From Streptomyces endophytica (lineage in GTDB: Bacteria > Actinomycetota > Actinomycetes > Streptomycetales > Streptomycetaceae): a stretch of 64,000 nt of DNA. Where the stretch lies: contig NZ_CP110636.1 of NCBI RefSeq assembly GCF_026153355.1, forward strand, positions 1,302,001 through 1,366,000, given 5' to 3'. This document shows, piece by piece, positions 1 through 8,685 of the stretch (positions are counted from its first letter, which is position 1; each line of letters opens with the position of its first letter). The position numbers were made by a program, and so were the translations under genes. Below the pieces are notes generated by a model. It was not told the origin of the DNA. It was given only the letters and a program-made list of their open reading frames with translations, and did not search any database.

Positions 1-645
1 CGAGGTTGACCTGCCCGAAGACGAACGTCTGGAAGACCGGTTCGAGCCAGAGGCCGAGCGCGGTGGCGGCCAGAACGGCCGGCACGGTGTGCGCGGCCCG
101 GCGCACTCCGGCGGCCCGGCAGGAGAGGTGGATCAGCAGGGCGAGCAGCCCGGCGTTGACGAGCACGCAGACGATCTTGAGGGTGCCGAGGGAGAGCCAG
201 GTCGTCGGGATGAAGAGCAGGGCGGCGAAGGGCGGGTAGGTGGCCGGGAGGTCCCACTTGGTGACCGTGAAGCCGTAGAGATCACCGCCGCTCGCGGCGG
301 CCTCCCCTCGGCCCGGTAGACCGCTATGTCGGACATCGGCAGCGGCTGCACCTCGTAGAGCACCCACAGCCCGACGAACGAGACGAGCAACAGGGCGGCG
401 GCGTAGAGGAGGTGGCGGGTGGGGGCGGAGGTGAGAAGGGTGCTGGTGCGGCTGGGTCTCTTGTCGGTGGGGTGGGGTTGGGTCTCTTGCCGGTGGGGGT
501 GGTGGAGGTGGGGCGGAGTTGGTGGAGGTGGGGCTGGGGGGCGGGGTTTCGTCGGTTCTGGTTCGGGGGCCCTCCCCCTCCCCTCCCCCTCCCCCTTCGT
601 TGCGGTCTCTTCGCTCTCCGTCCGCATGCCGTCGGCGGAAGACAC
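1..645 (-). CDS. Glycosyltransferase family 87-like membrane protein (partial, frameshifted)
   Basis: This is the N-terminal part of a polytopic membrane protein that runs off the left edge. A Pro-rich cytoplasmic tail (residues 1-80) precedes a hydrophobic segment (LLYAAALLLVSFVGLWVLYE) and then MSDIAVYRAEG. In the next frame the protein continues as GGDLYGFTVTKWDLPATYPP, typical of polyprenyl-phosphate-mannose-dependent GT87 transferases with an early acidic residue in the first extracytoplasmic loop. The two frames join if one base is added to the C run at 304-307 (G run on the coding strand), giving AEGEAAASGGD. The start may be GTG 645 or the ATG about 21 nt downstream. The family call is from memory of the DIAVY...DLYGF pattern. 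The frameshift may be a sequencing error. Confidence 0.6.
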
Positions 646-869
646 CCCGTGGACCCCTCTCGTCGCCTCGCCTCGTCGTCGTGAGCGCGCACTCCGCGCC
701 GACGCTAGTGGATCGGGACCGGCAGGCCGTAACGGTTTCCGGTCATCCGGATGTTGTCGCGGCGTCGGCCAGGATCGATCCCGGGCAGGGCCGGCCCCGG
801 CCGGGGCTCAACCCACATGGCCGGTCCCAGGGACCTGAGCCCATGTGCTCCGTGCTCGGCCCACGGGGC

Positions 870-1109
870 TCAGCCCCCGCCCCGGCGGTCGTCCGCGTAC
901 TCGCCGAGGACGGCGACGCTGAAGGCCGCGGCGGCGAAAACCCTTATCGCGCGAAGGGCGTTGCCCACGAGGTGTCGGTGCCCGGAAGCCGAGGCGGCAC
1001 CGGCGGCCCGGGCGGCGCGGGCCGGGGCGCCCTTGGCCGGGTGGAGAGGGGCGGAGGCGAGGGAGGAGAGGGACGGGACGGATGCGGGTGGGATCGTTGC
1101 GCTGGTCAT
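870..1109 (-). CDS. Small hypothetical protein with C-terminal hydrophobic segment
   Basis: This is a 79-residue ORF starting at ATG 1109, rich in Ala/Ser/Pro at the N-terminus and ending in a hydrophobic stretch (ALRAIRVFAAAAFSVAVLGE) followed by a short charged tail. I recognise similar short actinobacterial proteins but no named family. It is divergent from helD across a region with two inverted repeats. No strong Shine-Dalgarno sequence precedes the ATG, so the start and even the coding status are uncertain. It could be a peripheral membrane peptide, but no function can be assigned. Confidence 0.45.
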   Translation of the reverse strand: MTSATIPPASVPSLSSLASAPLHPAKGAPARAARAAGAASASGHRHLVGNALRAIRVFAAAAFSVAVLGEYADDRRGGG

Positions 1110-1167
1110 GGGTCCATGATGAATTTCACGCGATTGCCGCACATCGGTCCACGGATCGATCCTTGGG

Positions 1168-1231
1168 GGGTCTGGCGTCAGTCTCCAGACCCACTCCGAC
1201 CCCTACGGGAGACCCACAGTTGTAGGGGTCG
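1168..1231. promoter_or_regulatory. Two adjacent hairpins/inverted repeats upstream of helD
   Basis: An 8-bp perfect inverted repeat GGGTCTGG/CCAGACCC (1168-1175 and 1185-1192, 9-nt loop) is followed by a 10-bp perfect one CGACCCCTAC/GTAGGGGTCG (1197-1206 and 1222-1231, 15-nt spacer). They lie between the divergent small gene and the proposed helD promoter, so operator sites are more likely than a terminator. No T-tract follows. No rifamycin-associated element was seen here. Confidence 0.45.
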
Positions 1232-1296
1232 TCAACCCGGGGTACGGCGCGGACCGCCTGCGGCCCCGGCGCGGCCCCGACCCCGCCGATAATTCG

Positions 1297-1326
1297 TTGG
1301 CGCCGCCATCCACCCCTGACTAAAAT
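1297..1326 (+). promoter_or_regulatory. Putative helD promoter
   Basis: TTGGCG (1297-1302) and TAAAAT (1321-1326) are separated by 18 nt, a reasonable match to the vegetative HrdB-type promoter. It would give a leader of about 165 nt before helD. No other good -10 box is visible in this very GC-rich stretch. Confidence 0.5.
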
Positions 1327-1500
1327 CGCGCGTCTTCCTGCCTCCCGCCGAGGAGTGCCGCCGACCGGTCGGAAACCGGCCGGCCTCCGCTTCACGCCGC
1401 TGACCCGCGCATCGCATGACCTGCGCTACGCACCGACACCGGCCCGCCGCGCCCGCGACCACGGCGCGCCCGCCGCAGTACCGCCACCGGAGGCAACGCC

Positions 1501-3576
1501 GTGCCCTCGCACGCCCACGACCTGTCCGACGACGAGCCCCTCCAGCGCGAACGCGCCCATCTCGCCGCTTCCCGCGCCGCGCTCCGCGCCATGCGCGCCG
1601 ACGCCGAGTCACTGAACATCGCGGACGTCACCGCGAACTGGGTCAACGCCGAGGTGCTCCAGGGCGAGATCGAAGCCCGGATCAAGGCGCTCGCTGATCT
1701 CTCCCACACCCCGCTGTTCTTCGGCCGCCTCGACTACCTCCACGCCCCGGGCCTCGACCTCGCCGAGGGGGCGGACGGGGAGAACTTCTACATCGGCCGG
1801 CGGCACGTCCACGACGCCGACGGTGACCCGATGGTCATCGACTGGCGCGCGCCCGTCTCCCAGCCGTTCTACCGGGCCTCCAAGAAGGACCCGATGGACC
1901 TCAGGCTGCGCCGCCGCTTCGGTTACACCGGTGGCGAGTTGACCGCCTACGAGGACGAGCACCTCACCGACCCGGCAGAGCTGGAGCGGACCAGCCGGCT
2001 CCTGCAGTCGGAGATCGAGCGGCCGCGCGTCGGCCCGATGCGGGACATCGTCGCGACGATCCAGCCCGAGCAGGACGAGATCGTGCGCGCCGGCATCGCC
2101 GGTTCGGTGTGTGTGCAGGGGGCGCCGGGCACCGGAAAGACGGCGGTCGGTCTGCACCGGGTGGCGTATCTGCTGTACGCGCACCGCGAGCGGCTGGCGC
2201 GGGCCGGCACCCTCGTCATCGGGCCGAACCGTTCCTTCCTGCAGTACATCGAGCAGGTGCTGCCGGCGCTGGGTGAGCTGGAGGTCAAGCAGGCCACGGT
2301 CGACGACCTGGTGGGGCACGTCGAGGTGCGGGGTACGGACGAGGCGGCCGCGGCGACGGTCAAGGGCGATGCGCGGCTGGCGGAGGTCCTGCGGCGGGCC
2401 GTCCGCTCGCACATCACGCTGCCGCAGGAGCCCTGCGTGGTGGTCCGCGGCTCCCGCCGCTGGCGCGTACCGGCGTACGAACTCCAGGAGATCGTGGAGG
2501 AGTTGATGGCGCGCGACATCCGTTACGGCGCGGCCCGCGAGGCGCTTCCGCAGCGGATCGCGCACGCCGTCCTGGTGCGGATGGAGCAGGCCGGGGAGGC
2601 GCCGGACGACCGGGTGCAGAACGCGGTGGCCCGGAACGCGGCCGTGAAGGCCGTGGTCAAGGAGGTCTGGCCGCCGGTCGATCCGGCGAAGCTGGTGCTG
2701 CGGCTGCTGGGCGACGCCGAGTTCCTCGCCGAGCAGGCCGAGGGGATCCTGTCGCCCGAGGAGCAGAAGACGATCCTGTGGGCCAAGCCGGCGCGCAGTG
2801 TGAAGAGCGCCAAGTGGTCGGCGGCGGATGCGGTGTTGATCGACGAGGCGACGGACCTGGTGGAGCGCACGCATTCGCTCGGCCATGTGGTGCTGGACGA
2901 GGCGCAGGACCTCTCCCCGATGCAGTACCGGGCGGTCGGCCGGCGCTGCACGACGGGTTCGGTGACGATCCTCGGCGACATCGCCCAGGGGACGACGCCG
3001 TGGGCGACCGACACCTGGGAGGAGGCGCTGGCCCATCTGGGCAAGCCGGGGGCGGCGGTCGAGGAGCTCACGCAGGGCTTCCGGGTGCCGCGCGAGGTGA
3101 TCGCGTACGCGTCCCGGCTGCTGCCGGCGATCGCGCCGGATCTGACGGAGGCGACCTCGATCCGTGAGTCGGCGGGCGATTTCGCGATCCGTCGGGTCGA
3201 GGTCGGGGAGCTGACCGCGGCGACCCTCACGGCCTGCGACGATGCGCTGACGAAGGAGGGCTCGATCGGCCTGATCGCGGCGGAGGCCCGCATTCCGGAG
3301 CTGCGTGCGGCCCTGGAGGCGGTCGGGGTGACCCCGCTGTCCCCGGGTGCGGAGACCTCGGCCGGGTCCCGGCTGACGCTGGTGCCGGCCACGCTCGCCA
3401 AGGGTCTGGAGTACGACTACGTGGTGCTGGACGAGCCGGCCGCGATCGTCGACGGCGAACCGGACGAGCGGACCGGCCTGCGCCGCCTGTACGTCTGCCT
3501 GACCCGTCCGGTCTCCGGCCTGACGGTGGTCCACTCGGCTCCGCTGCCGGAGCAGCTGACGGACGGGCCGGTCTGA
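1501..3576 (+). CDS. helD: HelD-family RNA polymerase-associated ATPase/helicase
   Basis: The product is a 691-residue superfamily 1 motor of the HelD/HelR class, which binds RNA polymerase, inserts arms into its channels and recycles stalled complexes using ATP. The N-terminal ~75 residues are charged and helical, fitting the secondary-channel coiled coil. Walker A is GAPGTGKT near residue 207, Walker B is VVLDEAQDLSP near residue 466, and the C-terminal SF1 motifs include TLAKGLEYDYV and RRLYVCLTR. GTG 1501 is chosen because GGAGG lies 7 nt upstream. The gene ends 13 bp from the convergent ArsR gene. HelR proteins that protect against rifamycins usually carry an upstream RAE box, which I do not see. 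The rifamycin role is therefore unsupported, while the family assignment is firm. Confidence 0.88.
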   Translation: MPSHAHDLSDDEPLQRERAHLAASRAALRAMRADAESLNIADVTANWVNAEVLQGEIEARIKALADLSHTPLFFGRLDYLHAPGLDLAEGADGENFYIGRRHVHDADGDPMVIDWRAPVSQPFYRASKKDPMDLRLRRRFGYTGGELTAYEDEHLTDPAELERTSRLLQSEIERPRVGPMRDIVATIQPEQDEIVRAGIAGSVCVQGAPGTGKTAVGLHRVAYLLYAHRERLARAGTLVIGPNRSFLQYIEQVLPALGELEVKQATVDDLVGHVEVRGTDEAAAATVKGDARLAEVLRRAVRSHITLPQEPCVVVRGSRRWRVPAYELQEIVEELMARDIRYGAAREALPQRIAHAVLVRMEQAGEAPDDRVQNAVARNAAVKAVVKEVWPPVDPAKLVLRLLGDAEFLAEQAEGILSPEEQKTILWAKPARSVKSAKWSAADAVLIDEATDLVERTHSLGHVVLDEAQDLSPMQYRAVGRRCTTGSVTILGDIAQGTTPWATDTWEEALAHLGKPGAAVEELTQGFRVPREVIAYASRLLPAIAPDLTEATSIRESAGDFAIRRVEVGELTAATLTACDDALTKEGSIGLIAAEARIPELRAALEAVGVTPLSPGAETSAGSRLTLVPATLAKGLEYDYVVLDEPAAIVDGEPDERTGLRRLYVCLTRPVSGLTVVHSAPLPEQLTDGPV

Positions 3577-3589
3577 GAGGGCATCTGAT

Positions 3590-4069
3590 CTAGATAGCAG
3601 GTAGTTCGGGATGAGCCGCCCGACGGCCGGCCCGGCGGCGATCCGCCGGGGCCGGCCACCGCGGTACCGGCCGGCCTGGGCGCCTCCCGGTCAGGCCCCG
3701 CCGCCGCCCGGCCCAACAGGTCCTCCCCTCGACGGAGTTGAGCAGTGCGTCCAGGAGGCCGGGGAAGCGCGCGTCGAGGTCGGCGCGGCGTAGTTGCACA
3801 TAGCGGTTGCGGCCGACGACCCAGGTGGAGGTGATCCCGGCCTCGCGCATGGTCCGCATGTGGTGCGAGACGGTCGACTTGTGCAGATGGCCGAGGCCGA
3901 GCCGTTCCGACGAGCAGTCGTACTGCTGCCCGCTCGCGTAGATCCGCAGCAGATGCAGCCGGGTCGGGTCCCCGAGCGCGTGCAGCACCTTCACCAGCTG
4001 GATGTCCTCGGTCTCCGGCTGCGCCAGCAGCGCGCCGTCCCCGCCGTCCGTACCGACGCCACTCTCCAC
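3590..4069 (-). CDS. ArsR-family winged-helix transcriptional repressor
   Basis: An ArsR/SmtB-type domain begins QLVKVLHALGDPTRLHLLRI, and the recognition helix region is KSTVSHHMRTMREAGI, followed by the wing (VGRNRYVQLRR). GTG 4069 is preferred over an upstream ATG at 4153 because a strong AAGGAGG lies about 10 nt before it, and the upstream ATG would place the operators inside the gene. There is no canonical metal-binding CxC/ELCVCDL motif in the visible helix, so the effector is unknown. The last ~45 residues are Arg/Pro-rich and unlike the family. They start at a GAGGGGAGG stretch like the one at the GT87 frameshift, so the C-terminus may be misread. It is divergent from an MFS exporter that it probably represses. 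Confidence 0.8.
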   Translation of the reverse strand: MESGVGTDGGDGALLAQPETEDIQLVKVLHALGDPTRLHLLRIYASGQQYDCSSERLGLGHLHKSTVSHHMRTMREAGITSTWVVGRNRYVQLRRADLDARFPGLLDALLNSVEGRTCWAGRRRGLTGRRPGRPVPRWPAPADRRRAGRRAAHPELPAI

Positions 4070-4127
4070 GGCCGTCCGGCCTCCTTCCGTCGCTCGCTCA
4101 CGCCCCACTGTATTTCCCCGCGGAAAC

Positions 4128-4175
4128 TGTTTGACATCCGCCAAACAATCCATATTGTTTGACGTACATCAAACA
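4128..4175. promoter_or_regulatory. Twin ArsR operator sites in divergent promoter
   Basis: Two related inverted repeats lie 28 bp apart: TGTTTG-N8-CAAACA (4128-4147) and the perfect TGTTTGA-N6-TCAAACA (4156-4175). They sit in an AT-rich island between the arsR start and the MFS start, where the regulator and exporter promoters must be. By analogy with ArsR-family autoregulation, they are the likely binding sites of the neighbouring repressor. Confidence 0.75.
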
Positions 4176-4257
4176 CACCGCACCCGCGTCCCAATGAGGT
4201 GCGGCTGCTGCGTAGTTGCGCCTCACCTCGTCCCCGCTCATACCGGGAAGGACACCC

Positions 4258-5508
4258 GTGCGTCTCCGCCTGCTCCTGCTCGCCCTCGGCACCTTCGCCA
4301 TGGGCACCGATTCCATGGTGATGGCCGGCATCCTCGGACTGATCGCCCGTGACCTGGGCGTTTCCGTACCGGCCGCCGGCCAGATGGTCACCGTCTTCGC
4401 CCTCTCCTACGCCGTGCTCGCCCCCGTGCTCGCCACCGCCGCCGCCCGGTGGCCGCGCCGCCGCGTGCTGCTGACCGCGCTCACCGTCTTCACCGCCGCC
4501 AACGCGCTGAGCGCCCTGGCGCCCAACTACCCCCTCCTGCTGGCCACTCGGGTGCTGGCCGCGGCCGGCGCCGCCCTGTACACCCCGACCGCCAACGCCG
4601 TGGCCACCACGCTCGTACCCGCCGAGCGGCGCGGCCGGGCGCTGGCGACCGTGCTCGGCGGCATGACGGTGGCCACCGCGCTCGGCGTCCCGCTCGGCAC
4701 CTACATCGGGCGGACGGACTGGCGGCTGACCATGTGGCTGGTGGTCGCACTGGGCGCCGCGGCGTTCCTGGGCCTCGCCCTGCTGCTGCGCGACCTGCCG
4801 GCGCCGGCCACCGCGCCCGGGCTGCGCGCCCGCCTCGCACCGCTGCGCAACGGCAGCGTGCTGGCCGCCGCGGCCAGCACGCTGGTGTTCTTCCTGGCCA
4901 TCAACACGGTCTACATCTATCTCGGCACGGCGGTACGCCCGGCCACCGGAGGCGATGCGGGCCGGCTCAGCCTGATCATGCTGGTGTCCGGTCTCGCCTC
5001 GATCGCGGGCAGCTGGCTGGGCGGCCGCGCGGTCGACCGGCTGGGCGTCCGGGCCGTGCTGCTCGCCGGCGGTTCACTGGCCGCCCTCGCCTTCCTCGCG
5101 CTGCCCTGGATCGCGGCGACGATGCCCGGCGCGCTGGCTTACGCGGCACTCTCGCCGCTCGCCGGATGGGCGGTCGCGGTGGCGCTGCCGCACCGTCTCG
5201 CCTCTCTGGACCCGCCCAACGCGCCGCTGCTGATCTCCCTCAACAGCAGCGCGCTCTACCTCGGCATGGCCACCGCGGGCGGCGTCGGCAGCCTCGCCCT
5301 CACCGTGCTCGGCGACCGCTGGTTCCCGCTCGCCTCGACCGCACTGAGCCTGGTGGCGGTCGTCCTGGCCGCGGTCACGACCCGCCGGCGCCCGGCCGGG
5401 GCGGCCGGCACGGCCGGCATGGCTGGCCCGGCCGGCCCGGCCGTGTCCGCTTCGCTCCCCAGTTCCGCCCTCGTATCGGAGGCGGGGGCTCCGGCGGCAC
5501 GCTCCTGA
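4258..5508 (+). CDS. MFS transporter (DHA1-like drug/metabolite exporter)
   Basis: This is a 416-residue, about 12-helix major facilitator protein. The loop 2-3 basic motif is RWPRRRVLL, and TM4/5 carry RRGRALATVLGGMTVATALG with an antiporter-type GVPLGTYIG. GTG 4258 is chosen over TTG 4216 because GGAAGGA precedes it at the right distance. The C-terminal ~40 residues form a low-complexity Ala/Gly/Pro tail. Its position opposite an ArsR-type repressor across twin operators suggests an inducible efflux pump. The substrate cannot be read from sequence. Confidence 0.82.
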   Translation: MRLRLLLLALGTFAMGTDSMVMAGILGLIARDLGVSVPAAGQMVTVFALSYAVLAPVLATAAARWPRRRVLLTALTVFTAANALSALAPNYPLLLATRVLAAAGAALYTPTANAVATTLVPAERRGRALATVLGGMTVATALGVPLGTYIGRTDWRLTMWLVVALGAAAFLGLALLLRDLPAPATAPGLRARLAPLRNGSVLAAAASTLVFFLAINTVYIYLGTAVRPATGGDAGRLSLIMLVSGLASIAGSWLGGRAVDRLGVRAVLLAGGSLAALAFLALPWIAATMPGALAYAALSPLAGWAVAVALPHRLASLDPPNAPLLISLNSSALYLGMATAGGVGSLALTVLGDRWFPLASTALSLVAVVLAAVTTRRRPAGAAGTAGMAGPAGPAVSASLPSSALVSEAGAPAARS

Positions 5509-5587
5509 GGGGCCGCGGCCGCAAGGGATACGCCCCTGGGCAGCACGCCCGTGGGGAGAGGTGCATCCGTGCACCCCGCCCCTCCGG

Positions 5588-6316
5588 TCACCCCAGCGGA
5601 ACCGGTCGCTCCGCCTCCTGGTCCAGCGCCTCGCGCCACCGCCGTACCGCGGCCGCGTCGACCGGTGCGGACCAGCCGTCGGGGCGGGCGGCGCCGCCGA
5701 TGTGGAAGGCGTCGAGGCCGGCCGCCCGCAGCGCCGGGACGTGGTCGAGGCCGAGGCCGCCGCCCACCAGGATGCGCGGCGCGTACCCGGGCTCGCCCGC
5801 GGCCGTACGCGCCTGTTCGGCCACCAGGACCGCCCGCCCGGCCGCCACGCCCTGGGGATCACCGGCGGTCAGATAGGTGTCGAGCCCGGCGCTCGTCATG
5901 CCGGCCAGCTCCTTGCGCAGCGCGTCCCGGTCGGCGGCCCGGTCGATGGCGCGGTGGAAGGTCCAGGAGCAGCCGTCGATCACGTCGGCCAGCGCCGTCA
6001 CCGCGGCGAGGTCCGGCCGCCCGTCCGGCGTCAGGAACCCGAGGACGAACTCCTCGGCCCCCGCCTCCCGCAGGGCCGCGGCCCGGCCGCAGAGCGCCGG
6101 GAGATCGCCGGCCGCGAACCCGTCGGCGGACCGCAGCATCACCCGCAGCGGCAGATCGACCGCCGCCCGGATCGCCGCGAAGGTGGCCGTCGCGGGCGTG
6201 AGCCCGTCGGCCGCCATGTCGGTGACGAGCTCCAGGCGGTCGGCACCGCCTTCCTGGGCGGCGACCGCGTCCTGCGGGCCGAGCGCGATCACCTCCAGGA
6301 GCGCGCGCTTGCTCAT
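5588..6316 (-). CDS. cutC: CutC-family protein (copper homeostasis / TIM barrel)
   Basis: The 242-residue protein matches CutC throughout: LLEVIALGPQDAVAAQEGGA near the start, GADRLELV, then LRVMLRS and WTFHRAIDR, and the barrel end ILVGGGLGLDHV and FHIGGAARP. CutC has been linked to copper tolerance, but its biochemical role is unsettled. ATG 6316 follows GAAGGA; the longer reading from 6370 would overlap the regulatory site. The promoter region shared with the divergent HD gene contains a DasR-type palindrome, suggesting GlcNAc-linked control. Confidence 0.88.
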   Translation of the reverse strand: MSKRALLEVIALGPQDAVAAQEGGADRLELVTDMAADGLTPATATFAAIRAAVDLPLRVMLRSADGFAAGDLPALCGRAAALREAGAEEFVLGFLTPDGRPDLAAVTALADVIDGCSWTFHRAIDRAADRDALRKELAGMTSAGLDTYLTAGDPQGVAAGRAVLVAEQARTAAGEPGYAPRILVGGGLGLDHVPALRAAGLDAFHIGGAARPDGWSAPVDAAAVRRWREALDQEAERPVPLG

Positions 6317-6371
6317 ATGACCCCAATCCTTCGGCGACAAGTGGCGCGGAGCCCTGCGTCCGCACACCACC

Positions 6372-6387
6372 CAACAGGTCTAGTCCA
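6372..6387. promoter_or_regulatory. DasR-type dre site between cutC and the HD gene
   Basis: Read on the minus strand, ATTGGACTAGACCTGT matches the dre consensus ACTGGTCTAGACCAGT at 13 of 16 positions. The core TGGACTAGACC is identical to the site upstream of nagK at 25767. It lies about 56 nt upstream of cutC and 39 nt upstream of the HD gene. Confidence 0.6.
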
Positions 6388-6425
6388 ATATTCCCAGCCT
6401 ACGGGGTCGCCAGGCGCAAGGCACA

Positions 6426-7142
6426 ATGATTCGCATGACGTCCGTGTCCCGTACGGCAGGCAGCACCATCGACCCGGTACCGGAGCTGCGCACGCGCTGG
6501 GCCGCCACGGTCGCCGCGGCCCGCGGCACGAGGAGGTCCGCCGCGCCCGGAGGCCCCCCGGCCCCCGACCCCGCCCCGTATGCGGACAACCTGCTCTCCC
6601 GTTGGAGCGAGCCGCAGCGGCGGTACCACACCGTCGCCCACCTGGCCGCGGTCCTCGACCGGATCGACGAACTCGCCGAGCACGCCGACGACGTACCCGT
6701 CGTCCAGTTGGCGGCGTGGTTCCACGACGCGGTCTACCGGCCGGACCGCTCGGAGAACGAGGAGCGCAGCGCGGCCCTGGCCGAGCGGGCACTGCCCGAA
6801 CTGGGCGTCGGCGCGGCCCGTACGGCCGAGGTGGCCCGGCTGGTGCGGCTCACCGTCACCCACGACCCGGCGCCCGACGACCCGGACGGCGAGGTGCTGT
6901 GTGACGCCGATCTCGCGGTGCTCGCCGGTTCGCCCGACGCGTACGCCGCCTACGCCGCCTCGGTCCGTGACGAGTACGCCTTCGTGCCCGACGCGGACTT
7001 CGCGGCCGGCCGCTCCGCCGTACTGCGCCAACTCCTGGCGCTGCCACGCCTGTTCAGGACCCCGCAGGGCTACGACCGGTGGGAACACCTCGCCCGCCGC
7101 AACCTGGCCACCGAGCTGGACCTGCTGTCCGGCGGCGGCTGA
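6426..7142 (+). CDS. HD-domain metal-dependent phosphohydrolase
   Basis: A predicted HD-superfamily hydrolase of about 238 residues (COG4339-like). Conserved metal-ligand segments are RRYHTVAHL (residues ~67-75), WFHDAVY with the HD pair, and LVRLTVTHD with DADLAVL later. The substrate is unknown for this subfamily. Two ATGs compete: 6426 has AAGG only 4 nt upstream, and 6435 has no better signal. It is divergent from cutC across a dre-like site. Confidence 0.75.
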   Translation: MIRMTSVSRTAGSTIDPVPELRTRWAATVAAARGTRRSAAPGGPPAPDPAPYADNLLSRWSEPQRRYHTVAHLAAVLDRIDELAEHADDVPVVQLAAWFHDAVYRPDRSENEERSAALAERALPELGVGAARTAEVARLVRLTVTHDPAPDDPDGEVLCDADLAVLAGSPDAYAAYAASVRDEYAFVPDADFAAGRSAVLRQLLALPRLFRTPQGYDRWEHLARRNLATELDLLSGGG

Positions 7143-7201
7143 CCGGAAGGGCGGCACCGGCGACGGGAATGTAAGGCGTCCTATCGCTGTTAGTAGCTGA
7201 C

Positions 7202-8545
7202 ATGCCAGCTCCCGCACCGTCCGACCGTGCCCGCCTGCCCGTCGCCGTCTACATCCTCGGCCTCTCCGTCTTCGCCCTCGGCACGTCCGAGTTCATGCTG
7301 TCCGGGATCCTCCAGCCGCTGGCCCGTGATCTGCGGGTCTCCATTCCGCAGGCCGGGCTCCTGGTGTCGGCCTTCGCGATCGGCATGGTGGTGGGCGCGC
7401 CCGTGCTCGCCGCGGCCACCCTCCGCCTGCCGCGCCGTACGACGCTGATCGCGCTGCTCGCGGTCTTCGGTCTCGGCCAGGTGGCGGGCGCGCTGGCCCC
7501 GTCGTACGGCGTGCTGTTCGCTTCCCGGGTGGTCAGCGCGCTCGCCTGCGCGGGCTTCTGGGCGGTCGGTGCGGCGGTGGCGGTCTCGCTGGTCCCGGTG
7601 ACCGCGCGGGCCCGGGCGATGGCCGTGATGGTCGGCGGGCTGAGCATCGCCAACATCGCGGGTGTCCCGGCCGGCGCCCTGCTCGGGCAGCACGCCGGGT
7701 GGCGGGCGGCCTTCTGGGCCGTGGCCGGGCTCGCCGCGGTGGGGCTGCTGGGCGTGGTCGCGCTGGTGCCGCGGACGAGCGTGCCGACCGGCGACGACCG
7801 CCCGCAGCTGCGCCGCGAGCTGACCATCTACAAGGACAAGCAGGTGTGGCTGGCGCTGACCGCGACGGCCATGAACGCCGCCGCGGTCTTCGCGCTGTTC
7901 TCCTACCTCTCGCCGCTGCTGACCGACACCGCCGGGCTCGCCGAGAGCTGGGTGCCCACGGTGCTGGCACTGTTCGGCGTCGGCGCGCTGATCGGCACCT
8001 TCATCGGCGGCCGGATCGCCGATGCCCATCTCTTCGGGACGCTCTTCGGCGGCATCTCCGCGTCCACGGTCGTCCTGGCCGTACTGGCGCTGACCGCCCA
8101 CAGCCCGGTGGCCGCGATCGCGCTGTCGCTGATGCTCGGGGTGACCGCGTTCACCACGGCCCCGGCCCTGAACGCGCGGATGTTCAACGTGGCGAACGCC
8201 GCGCCCACGCTGGCCGGTGCGACCACCACCGCCGCCTTCAACATCGGCAACACCGTCGGCCCCTGGCTCGGCGGCCTGGCCATCGGCGCCGGCTGGGGCT
8301 ACCCGTCCGTGGCCTGGACCGGTGCGGTGCTGGCCGCGGTCGCGGTCCTCACCACCGCCGTCGCCTTCCGGCTGCACCGCACGACGAACCGCTCGCGGCT
8401 GATCGCGTCGTCCGGAACGGCGGGCACGACGGGCACCGCGGGCACGACGGGCACCGCGGGCACGACGGGCACCGCGGGCACGACCGGCACGGCGGGCGCG
8501 GCGGCCGTCACGACGACCGCGTCGGAGACCGCGAAGCAGCTCTAG
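7202..8545 (+). CDS. MFS transporter, Cmx/CmlR chloramphenicol-exporter-like
   Basis: This 447-residue, 12-helix MFS protein opens with LGLSVFALGTSEFMLSGILQ, the signature of the actinobacterial Cmx/CmlR and arabinose-efflux-like group. The loop motif LRLPRRTTL and the TM5 motif GGLSIANIAGVPAGALLG are present. No Shine-Dalgarno sequence precedes ATG 7202 and a TTAGTA hexamer sits 5 nt upstream, so the transcript may be leaderless. The C-terminal tail is a run of GTAGTT repeats encoded by an 18-bp tandem repeat. Chloramphenicol is a reasonable but unproven substrate. The stop codon lies inside the first unit of another tandem array. Confidence 0.8.
   Translation: MPAPAPSDRARLPVAVYILGLSVFALGTSEFMLSGILQPLARDLRVSIPQAGLLVSAFAIGMVVGAPVLAAATLRLPRRTTLIALLAVFGLGQVAGALAPSYGVLFASRVVSALACAGFWAVGAAVAVSLVPVTARARAMAVMVGGLSIANIAGVPAGALLGQHAGWRAAFWAVAGLAAVGLLGVVALVPRTSVPTGDDRPQLRRELTIYKDKQVWLALTATAMNAAAVFALFSYLSPLLTDTAGLAESWVPTVLALFGVGALIGTFIGGRIADAHLFGTLFGGISASTVVLAVLALTAHSPVAAIALSLMLGVTAFTTAPALNARMFNVANAAPTLAGATTTAAFNIGNTVGPWLGGLAIGAGWGYPSVAWTGAVLAAVAVLTTAVAFRLHRTTNRSRLIASSGTAGTTGTAGTTGTAGTTGTAGTTGTAGAAAVTTTASETAKQL
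8423..8494 (+). repeat. 18-bp coding tandem repeat, four copies
   Basis: Four in-frame copies of GGCACGACGGGCACCGCG encode (GTTGTA)n in the cytoplasmic tail of the MFS exporter. The last copy has diverged. Confidence 0.85.
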
Positions 8546-8590
8546 GGACGGCGAAGCGGCTCCAGGGACGGCGAAGCGGCTCCAGGCAGG
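8531..8590 (+). repeat. 20-bp tandem repeat starting at the MFS stop codon
   Basis: Three 20-bp units (GCGAAGCGGCTCCAGGGACG-type) run in tandem, with a fourth partial one after them. The first unit contains the last codons and the TAG (8543-8545) of the upstream transporter gene; the later units are mutated copies of it. Confidence 0.85.
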
Positions 8591-8685
8591 GCGAAACAGC
8601 CCAGATACCGCAAGGCAACTCGGGAGACCGCGAGAAAACGCCCGACCTCTGTGACAACGGCCCGGCGCACCGACAGGCGCGCCGG

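Noticed and set aside
1327..1500. Rifamycin-associated element upstream of helD
   Set aside because: I looked for the GGGGCTTGC...GGCCCC-type palindrome of helR promoters and did not find it, so rifamycin inducibility is not claimed.
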